Origin: CAWIJJ01 sp963836405
Lineage (GTDB): Bacteria > Acidobacteriota > Terriglobia > Bryobacterales > Bryobacteraceae
Assembly: GCA_963836405.1 (NCBI GenBank)
Contig: CAWIJL010000008.1
Coordinates: forward strand, 1 to 64,000
Direction of reading: 5' to 3'
Length of the DNA: 64,000 bases
In this document: piece after piece, positions 36,382 to 44,171 of the stretch
Layout of the letters: every line of letters begins with the position of its first letter
Position numbering within the stretch: position 1 is the first letter of the stretch
Notes under the pieces: model-generated
What the model was told of the DNA's origin: nothing
Seen by the model: only the letters and a program-made list of their open reading frames with translations
Database searches by the model: none
Translations under genes and position numbers: made by a program

Positions 36382-36645
36382 TCAGAGCGTCCCTGCGTGA
36401 ACGGACAGCGGAAGCAACTCGACTAAATCGGCATCGGAGCTTTGCGCGTCCTGCGATGGCACGGGAAGGGGCTTACCCTCTTCGAGCAGCGCCTGCGCGA
36501 GGTCCTCGAGCGCACTTGCAATCATCAGACGGGCGTCCGGCAGGTCGAAGCCTTGCGTGACTGCGCCGGGAAAATCAAGCGCCTCCGCTACGACCATTTC
36601 ACCCGAGGTTTGCGGAAGGTAGAATGCGACGTGGTAGCGGAGCAT
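36382..36645 (-). CDS. hicB: HicB antitoxin
   Basis: MLRYHVAFYLPQ, then VAEALDFPGAVTQGFDLPDARLMIASALEDLAQALLEEG: the HicB partial RNase-H-like fold. The C-terminal ~25 residues are acidic/polar and lack an obvious DNA-binding domain, so autorepression may be weak. ATG at 36645 agrees with the domain start. Confidence 0.88.
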   Translation of the reverse strand: MLRYHVAFYLPQTSGEMVVAEALDFPGAVTQGFDLPDARLMIASALEDLAQALLEEGKPLPVPSQDAQSSDADLVELLPLSVHAGTL

Positions 36646-36690
36646 AGACCCATGATAGTACGGGACTTGAAGCAATCGGCAGCGCGCTTG

Positions 36691-36793
36691 ACATCCCGAC
36701 CTCGCCGACATGGACGCAGTCGTATCCGAGGTCGCGTAATCTGCCGGCCGCGTCGCGTGGGACGCCCTGGCCCAGCACCAGTGTGATCGGCAT
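36691..36793 (-). pseudogene. DUF5615 (PIN-like) toxin fragment
   Basis: ATG 36793 reads PITLVLGQGVPRDAAGRLRDLGYDCVHVGEVGM, the N-terminus of a DUF5615/Mut7-C-like protein. After ~34 residues the frame goes into unrelated sequence upstream of hicB, so the catalytic rest is lost by deletion. It follows the DUF433 gene by four bases. Confidence 0.65.
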
Positions 36794-36797
36794 CGGA

Positions 36798-37004
36798 TTA
36801 CGCTGCGTCGGTCTCGGCGGCGCTGTCCTCGAGATGCTGAATGTCCTCGGGCTCCAGTTCCGGATAGTTGCGCAGAAGGTCCTGCCGGTTCGGATAAAGC
36901 GCAACCGCCTCTACAACCCGACGCACCGCCAGTCTCATCCCGCGGACGCACGGCTGGCCATTCATCTGTGTCGGGCTCCAGGTGATTCGATCGAAGTGCT
37001 GCAT
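36798..37004 (-). CDS. DUF433-family antitoxin-like protein
   Basis: 68 residues: FDRITWSPTQMNGQPCVRGMRLAVRRVVEAVALYPNRQDLLRNYPELEPEDIQ is the DUF433 pattern, a small HTH often paired with DUF5615. The partner toxin next door is truncated, so this antitoxin is orphaned. Confidence 0.85.
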   Translation of the reverse strand: MQHFDRITWSPTQMNGQPCVRGMRLAVRRVVEAVALYPNRQDLLRNYPELEPEDIQHLEDSAAETDAA

Positions 37005-37051
37005 CGTTTCTATTCTGCTACATCGCCGGCGCTATTGGCCCGCCGCGGGAT

Positions 37052-37595
37052 TCATAACGAGAAACTGGTTGTGTCTGGGGGGCGATTCATAGCTCGATCC
37101 AGGCTGGAACCACTTCCGCTTGCCAAACTACCTGCCCCGCCTCGGCCATAGAAGCGCGCGAAGTCCGCCGGCCGGAGTGCTTTGGGGGCATTGGCGATGC
37201 TCCTGAAGTAGCGGCGTCTCACATCGCCGTCCGGAACAAAATGTCACCACGGTCCGAGCGGTACCGAACGCGCGCGATGCATCTTTCCGGGTTGTCCATG
37301 GCGATAAACACGAACTGTACCCATGGGCCTTGGCCTTGCGCAGGAGATCGACTCGACCCGGGCTGGACAGTGTTGTCTCGACGGCGAAACTCGCGCCCTG
37401 AATGAGATACGCCGCCGTGCGGTTGAGAACATGTTTTGCGGCGGCGATGGCTGCGGCGGACGGATTGACCGGGTTCAGTTGAATTGCAATTGCATCCGGA
37501 TCCAATGGCCGGTCGTGGCCCTCGAAAACCACGGATCGGGTAAGCGTGGATTTCCCGCAGCCGTTTGGGCCTGCAATCACGGTGAGCGTGGGCAC
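37052..37595 (-). CDS. Zeta-toxin-like P-loop kinase, two frameshifts
   Basis: N-terminus TLTVIAGPNGCGKSTLTRS has Walker A near residue 10; DPDAIAIQLNP and SFAVETTLSS follow as in zeta/AAA_33 kinases. One missing base near 37319 gives HGY-QFVFIAMDNPERCIARVRYRSDRG; one near 37245 gives GGHFVPDGDVRRRYFRSIANAPKALRPADFARFY, ending at 37052. Such toxins phosphorylate UDP-GlcNAc or nucleotides. The uncorrected frame ends at 37128. GTG start lies a few bases after the partner gene. Confidence 0.75.
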
Positions 37596-37601
37596 GCTGT
37601 G

Positions 37602-37839
37602 CTACGCCGCGTGCGCAGTCAATTCGTGGATGACTTCGTAGTTTTCCCCGGAAGGGGCTCCCGGGAGCCAGCGAAACCTCAAACCTCCGGCCATCATTGC
37701 GCTCCATTACATTGACACCGTCCGCGTCGATATAGAAGACGGGGTTTCCGGAGGCAAGTGCTTCCTCGAAGGCATTGCGGCCCGCGGCGCGCACGGCTCC
37801 GTCGAACTCGGCGCTGCCGAAATCGTATGCCACAGGCAT
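37602..37839 (-). CDS. Small antitoxin-like partner of the zeta-type gene, frameshifted
   Basis: ATG 37839: MPVAYDFGSAEFDGAVRAAGRNAFEEALASGNPVFYIDADGVNVMERNDGRRFEV is a compact protein; a single-base shift near 37655 gives APSGENYEVIHELTAHAA and the TAG at 37602. It ends 7 bp before the kinase start. Function as antidote is inferred from size and linkage. Confidence 0.6.
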
Positions 37840-37896
37840 GATTCATTGTAGATATTGCCGACCTCGTGAATGAAGCGGCGCACCAGAATCGCCGCG

Positions 37897-38274
37897 CTAT
37901 GGACGAAAAGCCATACGGGACAGACCGCGGATCGGACGGAAGTGTTTCGCGTTCCCCGTGCAAAGCGGAAGACCGGACTCCATCGCTGTGGCTGCAATCG
38001 GAGCATCGGCCAGTTGAATGCCATGAGCGAGCCCGTGCTGTTCGATCAGCGAGGCTGCCATAGCGCCGATTCCTTCTGTAAGGGGCAGAATTCGGAATTG
38101 GAGTTCACGCAGCGATTGGTGGATTTGACGCGCCTCCAGCTTCGATCGGGCGCCCTGCAGAAGTTCAATGAGGGAGACGATAGCCAAGGCGCGCTTCGGT
38201 GCGGCATCGATCGCACGGGCCGCCCTTTCGCTGCCGCGGGACGCCCAGATCAGAACATCGGTATCGAAGATCAT
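37897..38274 (-). CDS. vapC: PIN-domain toxin (VapC-like)
   Basis: MIFDTDVLIWASRGS (first Asp), AIVSLIELLQGAR (Glu), GIQLADAPIAATAMESGLPLCTGNAKHFRPI (third Asp and NxxxF). About 125 residues. ATG overlaps the upstream antitoxin stop (ATGA), so the pair is coupled. Confidence 0.9.
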   Translation of the reverse strand: MIFDTDVLIWASRGSERAARAIDAAPKRALAIVSLIELLQGARSKLEARQIHQSLRELQFRILPLTEGIGAMAASLIEQHGLAHGIQLADAPIAATAMESGLPLCTGNAKHFRPIRGLSRMAFRP

Positions 38275-38567
38275 TTCGACTTTCGCACACGCCGTTGCTT
38301 CTTGATACCGGATCGAGCGGCTGCCCGGCGGGGAATCCGCAACTGGCGAACGTAGGAAGCCGGATCGCCTATGTCCTCGCGGTCTTTCCAGAGGCCAAAC
38401 AGCGGCTGATCCTTGGTCTTTGGTGTGCCACTGCCCTCAGTCGGCGCGATAGGCGTCAGCTTCGCCCGCTCCTTTCCGCGATAGAGGACCGTAACCGTTT
38501 CTCCTCGGTCGATGGCGCGGAGCACCTGCTTCATGTGATACCGCAGGTCAACTATGGTTGCGTTCAT
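38271..38567 (-). CDS. Phd/YefM-type antitoxin
   Basis: MNATIVDLRYHMKQVLRAIDRGETVTVLYRGKERAKLTPI is a Phd/YefM N-terminal DNA-binding fold. The C-terminal part is basic (RIPRRAAARSGIKKQRRVRKSK). ATG 38567 is chosen over longer frames because the domain starts there. Confidence 0.88.
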   Translation of the reverse strand: MNATIVDLRYHMKQVLRAIDRGETVTVLYRGKERAKLTPIAPTEGSGTPKTKDQPLFGLWKDREDIGDPASYVRQLRIPRRAAARSGIKKQRRVRKSK

Positions 38568-38579
38568 GGAGTGTCTCCC

Positions 38580-38738
38580 TACAAGTATACATTTGGCGGA
38601 AGGTACTTTGAGGGCACCGCCCCGGGCAACACATGGACCCCGGGCCTCACCCTCACCGGGTTCGCCGCGCCCGTGGGAAGCACGTTTGCTATCCTCTCGG
38701 TAACGAAGACCTTCCATGGAAGTCGAACCCCCGGCTGA
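38580..38738 (+). other. Possible C-terminal remnant of a secreted protein
   Basis: A forward frame reads YTFGGRYFEGTAPGNTWTPG then TLTGFAAPVGSTFAILSVTKTF before a stop at 38738. The composition looks like a beta-rich protein end, but no start, no domain match and no upstream half are seen. The metallopeptidase-like gene follows on the same strand. Confidence 0.2.
38584..38589 (-). promoter_or_regulatory. -10 box of the phd/PIN operon
   Basis: AGTATA on the plus strand is TATACT on the gene strand, 16 bp before the ATG, within GTATACTTG. The vapBC promoter carries the same GTATACTTG at the same relative place. Confidence 0.4.
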
Positions 38739-38756
38739 GGTGGAGGAGGTGGACCC

Positions 38757-39986
38757 TTGAAGCGAACGATCCTTCCGCTGTTGTTCCTGCCCCTGGCGGG
38801 CCTCGCCCAGATCGATCGACAGCGCGCCACGGAGGCTTTCAACCTGGCCAGCTCCCTGTGCGAGCGCGAGGGCGGCAAATTGTGGAACATCTCCTTGTGC
38901 GGTCCAATCGTGATCGCCGATCCCGCCACCAGGACGATCGCCACCAACCAGCCGGCTCCCGAGGGCCCGCGGCCGGCCGTTCTCGGATACGCTAACTCTG
39001 CGATGGACTGGGGCGGCACTCGCTGGACCACCATTTCCTGGCCGTTACTGGTAGCTCTGCACGATGTGCAAGGCCTGCTCCTGATCCACGAGCTGTTCCA
39101 CCGGATTCAGCCGCAACTGGGTCTGTTAGTCGCGGAGTCGCCCAGCGATCATCTCGACACCCCGGAAGGCCGCTATTGGTTGCAACTGGAATGGAAAGCG
39201 CTGGGCCGGGCGCTCGGCTCCTCGGGCGAGACACGCCTGGCGGCAGTGGGAGACGCTTTGGCCTTTCGCGCCGCGCGCCGGGACCGGTTCCCCGGCGCGG
39301 CGGAGAGCGAGCGGGCATTCGAAATCAATGAAGGTCTTGCGCAGTACACCGCCACAGTCGTGGCCGCCGGCTCCCGCCCGGAGGCCATGCGGAGTGCCGT
39401 CGAACAGGTCGCCAAGGCTCCCGGCGAGCCCAGCTATGTTCGCCAGTTCGCCTACCCGCTCGGCGCTGCATATGGAGTCCTGCTCGATGAATACGCTCCG
39501 GGTTGGACACACCGGATCAAGTCCGCCGACGATCTCGGAAAGCTGATCGAGCCCTTCGCTCCCGCCCGTCCCGCCAAGGATTTGGAAGCGGCCGCTGCGT
39601 CTTATGGCGGCCCGGAGATCCGCGAGCGGGAAACCAGGCGCGAGGTGGAGCAAAAGGCCCGCGTTGCGGAGTTGCGCCGTCGTTTTGTCGAAGGCCCCAT
39701 CCTCATCCTGCCCCGTGGGCGCGGCGCTTCCTTCCAGTCGGCCGGGATGACTCCCATTCCCGGCGAAGGCACCGTCTATTCCACGTATCGTACGAGTGCG
39801 GAGTGGGGCACGCTAGAGGCTTCGACTGTTCTCGTCTCCCCCGATCGCGGACTCACTGTTCCCGCGCCGCCCATGCTCGAGGGCAGGACGCTCCAAGGCG
39901 ATGGCTGGACCGTCACCCTTGCCGAGGGTTGGGTCGTCCGGCCCGGCCCGAGAGCGGGTGACTTCCATTTGGTTCGCGAGCAGTAA
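38757..39986 (+). CDS. Secreted HExxH (gluzincin-like) protein
   Basis: TTG at 38757 has a strong GGAGGAGG upstream; the signal peptide is MKRTILPLLFLPLAGLAQ. Residues ~110-120 hold LLLIHELFHRIQPQLG, an HExxH zinc motif, and EINEGLAQYTATVV ~75 residues later can give the third Glu ligand. The C-terminal ~120 residues are a beta domain (GTVYSTYRTSAEWGTLEAS). No close named peptidase family is recognised, so catalysis is inference. Confidence 0.7.
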   Translation: MKRTILPLLFLPLAGLAQIDRQRATEAFNLASSLCEREGGKLWNISLCGPIVIADPATRTIATNQPAPEGPRPAVLGYANSAMDWGGTRWTTISWPLLVALHDVQGLLLIHELFHRIQPQLGLLVAESPSDHLDTPEGRYWLQLEWKALGRALGSSGETRLAAVGDALAFRAARRDRFPGAAESERAFEINEGLAQYTATVVAAGSRPEAMRSAVEQVAKAPGEPSYVRQFAYPLGAAYGVLLDEYAPGWTHRIKSADDLGKLIEPFAPARPAKDLEAAAASYGGPEIRERETRREVEQKARVAELRRRFVEGPILILPRGRGASFQSAGMTPIPGEGTVYSTYRTSAEWGTLEASTVLVSPDRGLTVPAPPMLEGRTLQGDGWTVTLAEGWVVRPGPRAGDFHLVREQ

Positions 39987-39993
39987 GTAAGTT

Positions 39994-40021
39994 AGTTAGT
40001 TCACACGAACCAACTTTTTTT
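39994..40021 (+). terminator. Rho-independent terminator
   Basis: AGTTAGTTC-ACAC-GAACCAACT forms a 9-bp stem with one mismatch and a four-base loop, followed by seven T. It starts eight bases after the stop of the HExxH gene. Confidence 0.8.
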
Positions 40022-40514
40022 GCGCTCCGTTTTGAACCACTTACACGCCCAGCCCCCCGCCGGCCCTTCCCCCGTCTGCTACTGTCTTATCGGAAGGTGC
40101 CGCCCACCGCGGTCCTTCTCAACAAAGCTCTTCTTCGTGGCCACGAAGCGTTGCATGTCCGGTGGAACTGAGCTTCCTGTAAGCCCGTCAACGGCTGAAC
40201 GGCTGCCACTCCTGTAGATGGAGCCGGCGGGGAGACCTTGGGTTCGAACCCATCACATCCTTTGGAGTGCGGATAGCGGTCATCGCCGTCCCATCGGGTT
40301 TCAGAGAGCGAGTCATCGAATCGATAGCGTAAGAGTAACGCCATCCAGCTATTCCAATGCGCAATGAAGATGCCGCTCGATTCACTGGCGGCCGGATACG
40401 CACGGCGAAAAGTCCGATTGCCCCGGCCGCCGCAACGTCAGTTTCTCCTCCCCCTCGCGGCACACGTGTGCCCGCTTCAAATCAACTCCACCTGCTGAAT
40501 CCGTTCTTACACCG
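40022..40514. other. Intergenic stretch without a supported gene
   Basis: About 490 bp between the terminator and the mscS stop. Small open frames exist but carry no motif or credible start. A TTGGGTTCGAACCCA palindrome at about 40231-40245 resembles a T arm but no cloverleaf can be built around it. Confidence 0.5.
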
Positions 40515-41330
40515 TTAAGCGCCAGCCGACCACGCGGCAAGCATTCCACGCCGCAGAAATTCGGCTTTGGCGCGCGCCGTGATGTCGCTCTGCATGCGCG
40601 GCTCCAACCGGTGATCGTAAACGTAGGCCTTGATGCGTAACCGTAGGTACGGCTGCCGGTCGAAGCCGTCGTTCACCAGCGCTACCACCGGCTTGGCCAG
40701 ATACACATAGGGTGAGGTGTTGGCGGCTTCGTAGCCGATGCGGAGAGCCTCGTCCGGATCCGTGTCCGCCGGCAGATAAAGATCGGTGACCACCTGGCAA
40801 TCGGGGACGCCGGAGTTGGCGTTGTAGGCCATGCCGGTCAGCAGGTTGGCGTTGGGGATGGTGATACGGGTGTCGTCCGGCGTGGTCAGCTTCGTGCTTC
40901 GCAGACCGATGTAGTCGATCTCCCCGTAGGCATCGCCGATGCGGACGCGGTCGCCCAGTTGATAAGGCCGGTCCACCAGAATCACCAGCCCGCCGACGAC
41001 GTTCTTCACCAGGTCCTGCGCGCCCAACCCAACCGCGATCGCCACCGAGCCGATGGTGGCGAAGAACGTCTCCCTCGACGGCGCCAGCAGTTCGAAGGAG
41101 ACAAACAGGGCCGCGAACCAGACGGTGATGCGCAGAATCGGCTCGATCCATTTGACGACGAACCGGGCGCGCGGGCCGCGGGCGCCGATGACCCCCAGCA
41201 GCCTGGAGGAATACCGAATCAGCACCCAGGCGGCGATCAACACCAGCGCTACCGAGGCGATTCTCACCGGGGTAAAGAACTGGAGCACATCCAGCGTCGG
41301 AGTGCTGCCGTTCACTGCGGTCTGGAACAT
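40515..41330 (-). CDS. mscS: Small-conductance mechanosensitive channel (MscS family)
   Basis: Two to three N-terminal TM helices (VRIASVALVLIAAWVLIRY, ILRITVWFAALFVSFELL), the pore helix ATIGSVAIAVGLGAQDLVKNVVGGLVIL, then the beta domain (YQLGDRVRIGDAYGEIDYIGLRSTKLTTPDDTRITIPN). About 271 residues, a minimal MscS. It begins 10 bp after the large ATPase stop. Confidence 0.92.
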   Translation of the reverse strand: MFQTAVNGSTPTLDVLQFFTPVRIASVALVLIAAWVLIRYSSRLLGVIGARGPRARFVVKWIEPILRITVWFAALFVSFELLAPSRETFFATIGSVAIAVGLGAQDLVKNVVGGLVILVDRPYQLGDRVRIGDAYGEIDYIGLRSTKLTTPDDTRITIPNANLLTGMAYNANSGVPDCQVVTDLYLPADTDPDEALRIGYEAANTSPYVYLAKPVVALVNDGFDRQPYLRLRIKAYVYDHRLEPRMQSDITARAKAEFLRRGMLAAWSAGA

Positions 41331-41340
41331 GGATTACCTC

Positions 41341-44115
41341 TCACCATAGGTTCTGCCTGTGCAGCGCTTCGCGCACCAGAAGACCGGCTTCGGGGCGCAC
41401 GCGGAAGCCGTCGCACTCCGGCTCGGGCTGCAGGATCTCGAGAAATCGCAATCGCTTCACGTACCGTCCCGTTTCTTCCAGGCCCAGACGAAGCGATTCC
41501 GCCACTTCCTCCACTGTCAATCCGCCATGCTGCAGGATGGCCTGAAGGATCTGGTGATCGCGAAGATCGAGTTCCGCCAGCAGCGGCTCGTATTGCGGAA
41601 CCAGCGGCTGCCGCATGTAGACCACCCCGCCTTCCACCCGCACGATCGAACTCTGCCATAGCTCGAACGCCGCCCGGAAGATGCCCTCGGATTGGTGGTA
41701 AAGGGACGCGAAAAAATTCTGTTCCGGATTCTGTTCCAGCCCAACGAGCCGGCGCGCGCGGTTGATCCGCCGGTCCTCTCCGGCGACCGGCGCGAATTCC
41801 AGGCGCAGGCCGGAAAGATCGTGGCGCTGCAGGATGGCGCCGGTCAGGTCCTCAACCTTCACCGACATGGCGTTGATACGGTGCGAGAAGTGATTGCCCA
41901 ACCCGGCCACCGCGGCGAGATACCGGAAAGCGGTTTCGTTGATGCTGAAAATCCACAGCGTGCTGTCGGAAGTTTCGTAAACGAAGTCGAGCAGTTCCTG
42001 GAGCGCCTCGAATCCATTGATGGTGCGCAGAAAGGAACGCTCGAGTTCTTCGATGATGACAATCCTTCGCTCGTCCGAAAGGGCCTGGGACGGGTCGGCG
42101 CCGGACGCGATGCCGAGGATGTCGCGGAGCACGGCGCGCATCTGATCGCGGGTAGTCGCGCGCCCTGAAAGCTGCCCCCGGATGACGTTCATCCCGCCAA
42201 AGAGCTGCGACGCCGCGCAGTTCAAGAGGCTGGTTTTGCCGCTGCCGCGAGCGCCCACCAGGATTACCGAGGCGCGCATGCCTGCCTGCCACTGCGCCAG
42301 GGCTTCCGCGAGGCCGGCCATCTCCGCTTCCCGCCCAACCAGGAAACGCGGATCTTCAATAGGAGTGAGGCGGAACAGGCGCCGGTAGATGGCAGGCAGA
42401 TCGCATGCATTATCCTGCAGGTCGAGCAGATGCCGGAGATGGGCGCGGCGGCTGACGGCTTCGAGTTGCGGACGGGGCGGCGTCATCCACCCGAGGAGAA
42501 CCAGCGCGTGCTCCGAGGCGCGGCGGGCCAGCGTCCAGCCTTTTCGCGAACCCGTGCGGACGCCGGAAAGGAAGATATCCTGCGAACGGTCGAATGCGGC
42601 GAGACCGCGCTGGCGCGTGAGATGGGCCAGCAGGCCCACTCGCCCCTTTTCCAGCGCAACATAGCAATCGAGGAGCATGGAGGCTTCAGCCCGGACCATG
42701 CCGGCCTCCGCGGCGGCGGCCACTTCAGGCGTTGTCTCGCGCTGGTATTGCAGCAGCGATAGCCCGTTTTGAACGGCCTGGAAAGCCACCTCGCGGCCGG
42801 CTTCGCCCTCGGTCCTGGCGGCTTCCTCACCGTAGGAGACCACCTCACGCACGCGCTCGATTTCCCGCACCGCAACCTGGTGCGGAGGCAGCGCGGTACT
42901 CAGGCTTTCGATGAGGGCCGGCATTCCGAGTCGCCGCAGCGCGCTCCGAAACGCGTTCTCGGGCTCCACCTCACGCCACGAACTGCCGCGTCCCGGAAGT
43001 CCGTGGTGGGGATCGGCCACTTCCACCGTGGCGGGCAGCCGTGATCGGGCAGTATGGAGCACACGCCGCGCCCACTCCCTGGCCCGTTCCTCGGCCGACA
43101 TGAGCCGCACCTGGGGCGGCGGAAAATCGCTCCTCCCCAGCGACCAGCCCTCCAGCCATTCGATAGCGAGGCCCAACTCGGAGAGGAGCTGTTCGTGCTC
43201 GAAATGAAGCGATTCGAGAGAGCCGCGGCAGTCTCTGGTAGTCTCCATGCCGAGTTCCGCCAGCGAGATTTCGAGGTCGAGCACAGCCTGCACCGCGCGC
43301 TGTTGGCGCGCCCAGTGGCCCATCCGCCGGCCCGCGATTTCCGAACGGCGTTCGCGACTCTGCCGCGAGGGCTCCGAAGGGCTGCGAACCAGCGCGGCGG
43401 TCACCCTGGCGGCAGCCGATCCGGCCCAGGCGGCGTAGGTTTCGAGGATGCGCCGCATCGTCTGCGCCTGCTGTTCCGCCTGCGTGACCCAGCGCTGCCG
43501 TTCCGATTCCACGGCAGCCGGAGCGCGCGCGCCCGAGAGGGTCGCCAGCCCGTGTTCGCGATGCATCTGCCAGGGTCCCAGCAGGTGCAGGCAGGCCCTG
43601 GCCATTTCGAGTTGGAAAGCGCCATCGAGTTTGCCCCGCTGCAGCAGGTGCTTCTGGAGGTGGCCGGATGCCGCCGCGCGGAGGGGCATCGCTCTGGGGA
43701 CATTTCGCCTCGCCATGGAGCGCCAGCGGTCGAAGGCGGAGCCCTGCGCGCCGGCAAGACCGGGCAGATCGCGCGGCGAATAATCGCAGGAGACGGGAAG
43801 CCGCTGCACCACTCCATCGAGGCTGGCTTCGTACTCTCGAATCGCCGTGACGACCGACAGCAACGGCCGTTTCTTCTTGAAGATCGCAACCGGTTCAAAG
43901 AGCAACTGTGCCGCCAGCGGAGCGAACAGGGTCTCCAGGGAATCGAGCGAAGGGGCCTGGGGCGTCCACGCTTCCAGGCTGTCCAGGCGCTCGCGCAGCA
44001 TCGCGCCGAGCGCTTGTACATGAGTCCAGGCATCCGCCATTTCCGATGCGAGGTTCCGGCTGCGCACCTCGATCTCCTCGCGAAGTGTGGTCCACGAGTC
44101 TGCCAGCTTTGCCAT
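41341..44115 (-). CDS. Large AAA/STAND-like ATPase with C-terminal winged helix, upstream of mscS
   Basis: ATG 44115 (after GGGGAGGA) gives 925 residues. Residues 1-590 are mostly helical with no recognised domain. The ATPase core lies at ~605-800: VGREAEMAGLAEAL, Walker A VILVGARGSGKTSLLN, Walker B RRIVIIEELERSFL, and FSINETAFRYLAAV as a sensor-like strand. The last ~90 residues (RDHQILQAILQHGGLTVEEVAESLRLGLEETGRYVKRLRFL) look like a winged helix. The overall pattern resembles ORC/Cdc6-like or AAA_16 ATPases. Linked tightly with mscS, so a regulator of membrane tension or a defence-type sensor is conceivable; neither is shown. Confidence 0.8.
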   Translation of the reverse strand: MAKLADSWTTLREEIEVRSRNLASEMADAWTHVQALGAMLRERLDSLEAWTPQAPSLDSLETLFAPLAAQLLFEPVAIFKKKRPLLSVVTAIREYEASLDGVVQRLPVSCDYSPRDLPGLAGAQGSAFDRWRSMARRNVPRAMPLRAAASGHLQKHLLQRGKLDGAFQLEMARACLHLLGPWQMHREHGLATLSGARAPAAVESERQRWVTQAEQQAQTMRRILETYAAWAGSAAARVTAALVRSPSEPSRQSRERRSEIAGRRMGHWARQQRAVQAVLDLEISLAELGMETTRDCRGSLESLHFEHEQLLSELGLAIEWLEGWSLGRSDFPPPQVRLMSAEERAREWARRVLHTARSRLPATVEVADPHHGLPGRGSSWREVEPENAFRSALRRLGMPALIESLSTALPPHQVAVREIERVREVVSYGEEAARTEGEAGREVAFQAVQNGLSLLQYQRETTPEVAAAAEAGMVRAEASMLLDCYVALEKGRVGLLAHLTRQRGLAAFDRSQDIFLSGVRTGSRKGWTLARRASEHALVLLGWMTPPRPQLEAVSRRAHLRHLLDLQDNACDLPAIYRRLFRLTPIEDPRFLVGREAEMAGLAEALAQWQAGMRASVILVGARGSGKTSLLNCAASQLFGGMNVIRGQLSGRATTRDQMRAVLRDILGIASGADPSQALSDERRIVIIEELERSFLRTINGFEALQELLDFVYETSDSTLWIFSINETAFRYLAAVAGLGNHFSHRINAMSVKVEDLTGAILQRHDLSGLRLEFAPVAGEDRRINRARRLVGLEQNPEQNFFASLYHQSEGIFRAAFELWQSSIVRVEGGVVYMRQPLVPQYEPLLAELDLRDHQILQAILQHGGLTVEEVAESLRLGLEETGRYVKRLRFLEILQPEPECDGFRVRPEAGLLVREALHRQNLW

Positions 44116-44171
44116 ATGCCGATCCTCCCCATTATGGCGGTGGAATCGTGCATTTGGAGTGAATGATATTT

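Noticed and set aside
40225..40262. TTGGGTTCGAACCCA resembles a tRNA or tmRNA T arm
   Set aside because: With a seven-base loop neither strand gives a five-pair T stem, and no acceptor, D or anticodon stems can be built at proper distance.
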